A stretch of DNA of 64,000 nucleotides from Symbiodinium natans (lineage: Eukaryota; Sar; Dinophyceae; Suessiales; Symbiodiniaceae): the NCBI GenBank assembly GCA_905221605.1, contig CAJNDS010002158.1, forward strand, positions 124,001-188,000, in the 5' to 3' direction. The notes under the pieces are model-generated. The model was not told the origin of the DNA and did not search any database. It saw nothing but the letters and a program-made list of their open reading frames with translations. Below are positions 63,438 through 64,000 of the stretch, piece after piece; position 1 is the stretch's first letter, and every line of letters starts with the position of its first letter. Position numbers and translations under genes: made by a program.

Positions 63438-64000
63438 TCAGCTACTAAGATGCGGGAGCGACTCGAAGAGGTATTTCACCGCCGTAGCGCAGCGGCATTT
63501 TCCCCAGCAGGGGTCACGCCCAGCATTGCCGCTCTCGGCACAGTCCGTTTTCGCCAAGTATGGCACCACAAAGAGGTCTGCTTCGGAGGGGTCCTCGGTT
63601 AGAACTCCTTCCGGGGCAGCCAGGAACTTGAGCAACACCAGCACCTCCGTTGCAAACTGCCGGTACACCGAAAACAGGCTGTTCCAGCGCTCCTCCGTGC
63701 AGGGTGTCAGCCCATAATCACACTCGCTTCCGGACGTCCAGCCACCCAGCTGCAGCCGGTTCAGCAGGTCCGCGTTGAAGATACGTGCCAGCGGATAGAC
63801 GTAGACTCGCAGTCTCCGCCGTTGCCCCCGATCCAGTACCCAAAAGTCGCTGTCATGCGCTTTCACAGATGGTCCATCACAAAGAAGGGGTCCAAAGAAC
63901 TGCTGCGTGTACCACTGCCCCAGGTTCTGGGGTTCACTGGTCGCGTCGCAACGGCAGCACCTCTCAAATGTCCGCCCAGCGCTGGCATCGAAACAACTCT
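63438..64000 (-). CDS. Exostosin-like glycosyltransferase (GT47), 5' part off the window
   Basis: The minus frame is open from the right edge (SCFDASAGRTFERCCRCDAT ...) through RRLRVYVYPLARIFNADLLN and LTEDPSEADLFVVPYLAK to about 63440. The pair R-V-Y-V-Y near the start and D-P-x-E-A-D-L-F-(F/V)-V-P-(Y/F) about 80 residues later identify the exostosin family. These are type II Golgi/ER glycosyltransferases that add sugars such as GlcA or arabinose to cell-surface polysaccharides; the acceptor here is unknown. The Cys-rich segment before it is common in dinoflagellate members. The start codon and any signal anchor lie beyond 64000. The exon probably ends at CATCTTA then GTAGCT near 63447. Confidence 0.82.
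   Translation of the reverse strand, partial: SCFDASAGRTFERCCRCDATSEPQNLGQWYTQQFFGPLLCDGPSVKAHDSDFWVLDRGQRRRLRVYVYPLARIFNADLLNRLQLGGWTSGSECDYGLTPCTEERWNSLFSVYRQFATEVLVLLKFLAAPEGVLTEDPSEADLFVVPYLAKTDCAESGNAGRDPCWGKCRCATAVKYLFESLPHLSS

Noticed and set aside
1-64000. Many open frames ending in NPKP or containing FRV
   Set aside because: CCCTAAACCC read in frame gives NPKP or a stop, so these frames simply run into heptamer arrays.
1-64000. tRNA, rRNA or snRNA genes
   Set aside because: I looked for A/B-box pairs and cloverleaf-like stretches but found none convincing; the GGGTTCAAA phrases lack a matching A box at tRNA distance.

Overview
The window reads as nuclear DNA of a dinoflagellate, probably Symbiodiniaceae or a related suessialean lineage. 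The evidence is: hundreds of interstitial TTTAGGG/CCCTAAA heptamers (the plant/dinoflagellate telomere type) in both orientations; protein families typical of dinoflagellates (Mei2-like RRM, exostosin-type GT47, a large ankyrin-like family, kinesin); introns with about half GC donors; and exons of only 20-120 bases lost in long repeat-rich introns. I see no bacterial operons, rRNA, tRNA or CRISPR. Long open frames are mostly not genes here. I found the genes by reading short islands between heptamer arrays for splice sites, matching phase and known motifs.

Layout. 0.7-2 kb: Mei2-like RNA-binding gene on minus. 2.5-3.1 kb: two exons of an MFS (ProP/MHS-like) transporter on minus. 3.7-4.2 kb: a 21-bp tandem repeat with an internal inverted block. 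4.3-17.6 kb: repeat-rich, with scattered candidate exons (LRR-like at 10.25 kb, a clean 30-codon exon at 11.05 kb). 17.7-18.1 kb: C-terminal exons of a RING-H2 protein. 18.2-32 kb: heptamers, MITE-like elements and a few candidate exons. 32.1-33.5 kb: a 463-codon single-exon gene of the dinoflagellate ankyrin-like family. 38.5-39.1 kb: an unidentified gene with a 70-nt GT-AG intron and an apparent frameshift. 40.2-53.6 kb: the main discovery, a kinesin motor domain on minus, split into at least 14 tiny exons over about 13.4 kb. 55.4-63 kb: several unidentified exons. 63.2-64 kb: GT47 exostosin-like gene running off the right edge.

Introns appear to follow a rule. In most places, seen from the sense strand, TTTAGGG repeats lie just inside the 5' splice site and CCCTAAA repeats just before the 3' splice site. 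On the plus strand each exon island is therefore bounded by CCCTAAA at left and TTTAGGG at right, whichever strand the gene is on. Such introns could fold into hairpins that bring the splice sites together. At least six families of roughly 75-165 bp inverted-terminal-repeat elements (MITE- or introner-like) also sit in introns, several directly beside splice sites, one with a visible 6-bp target duplication.
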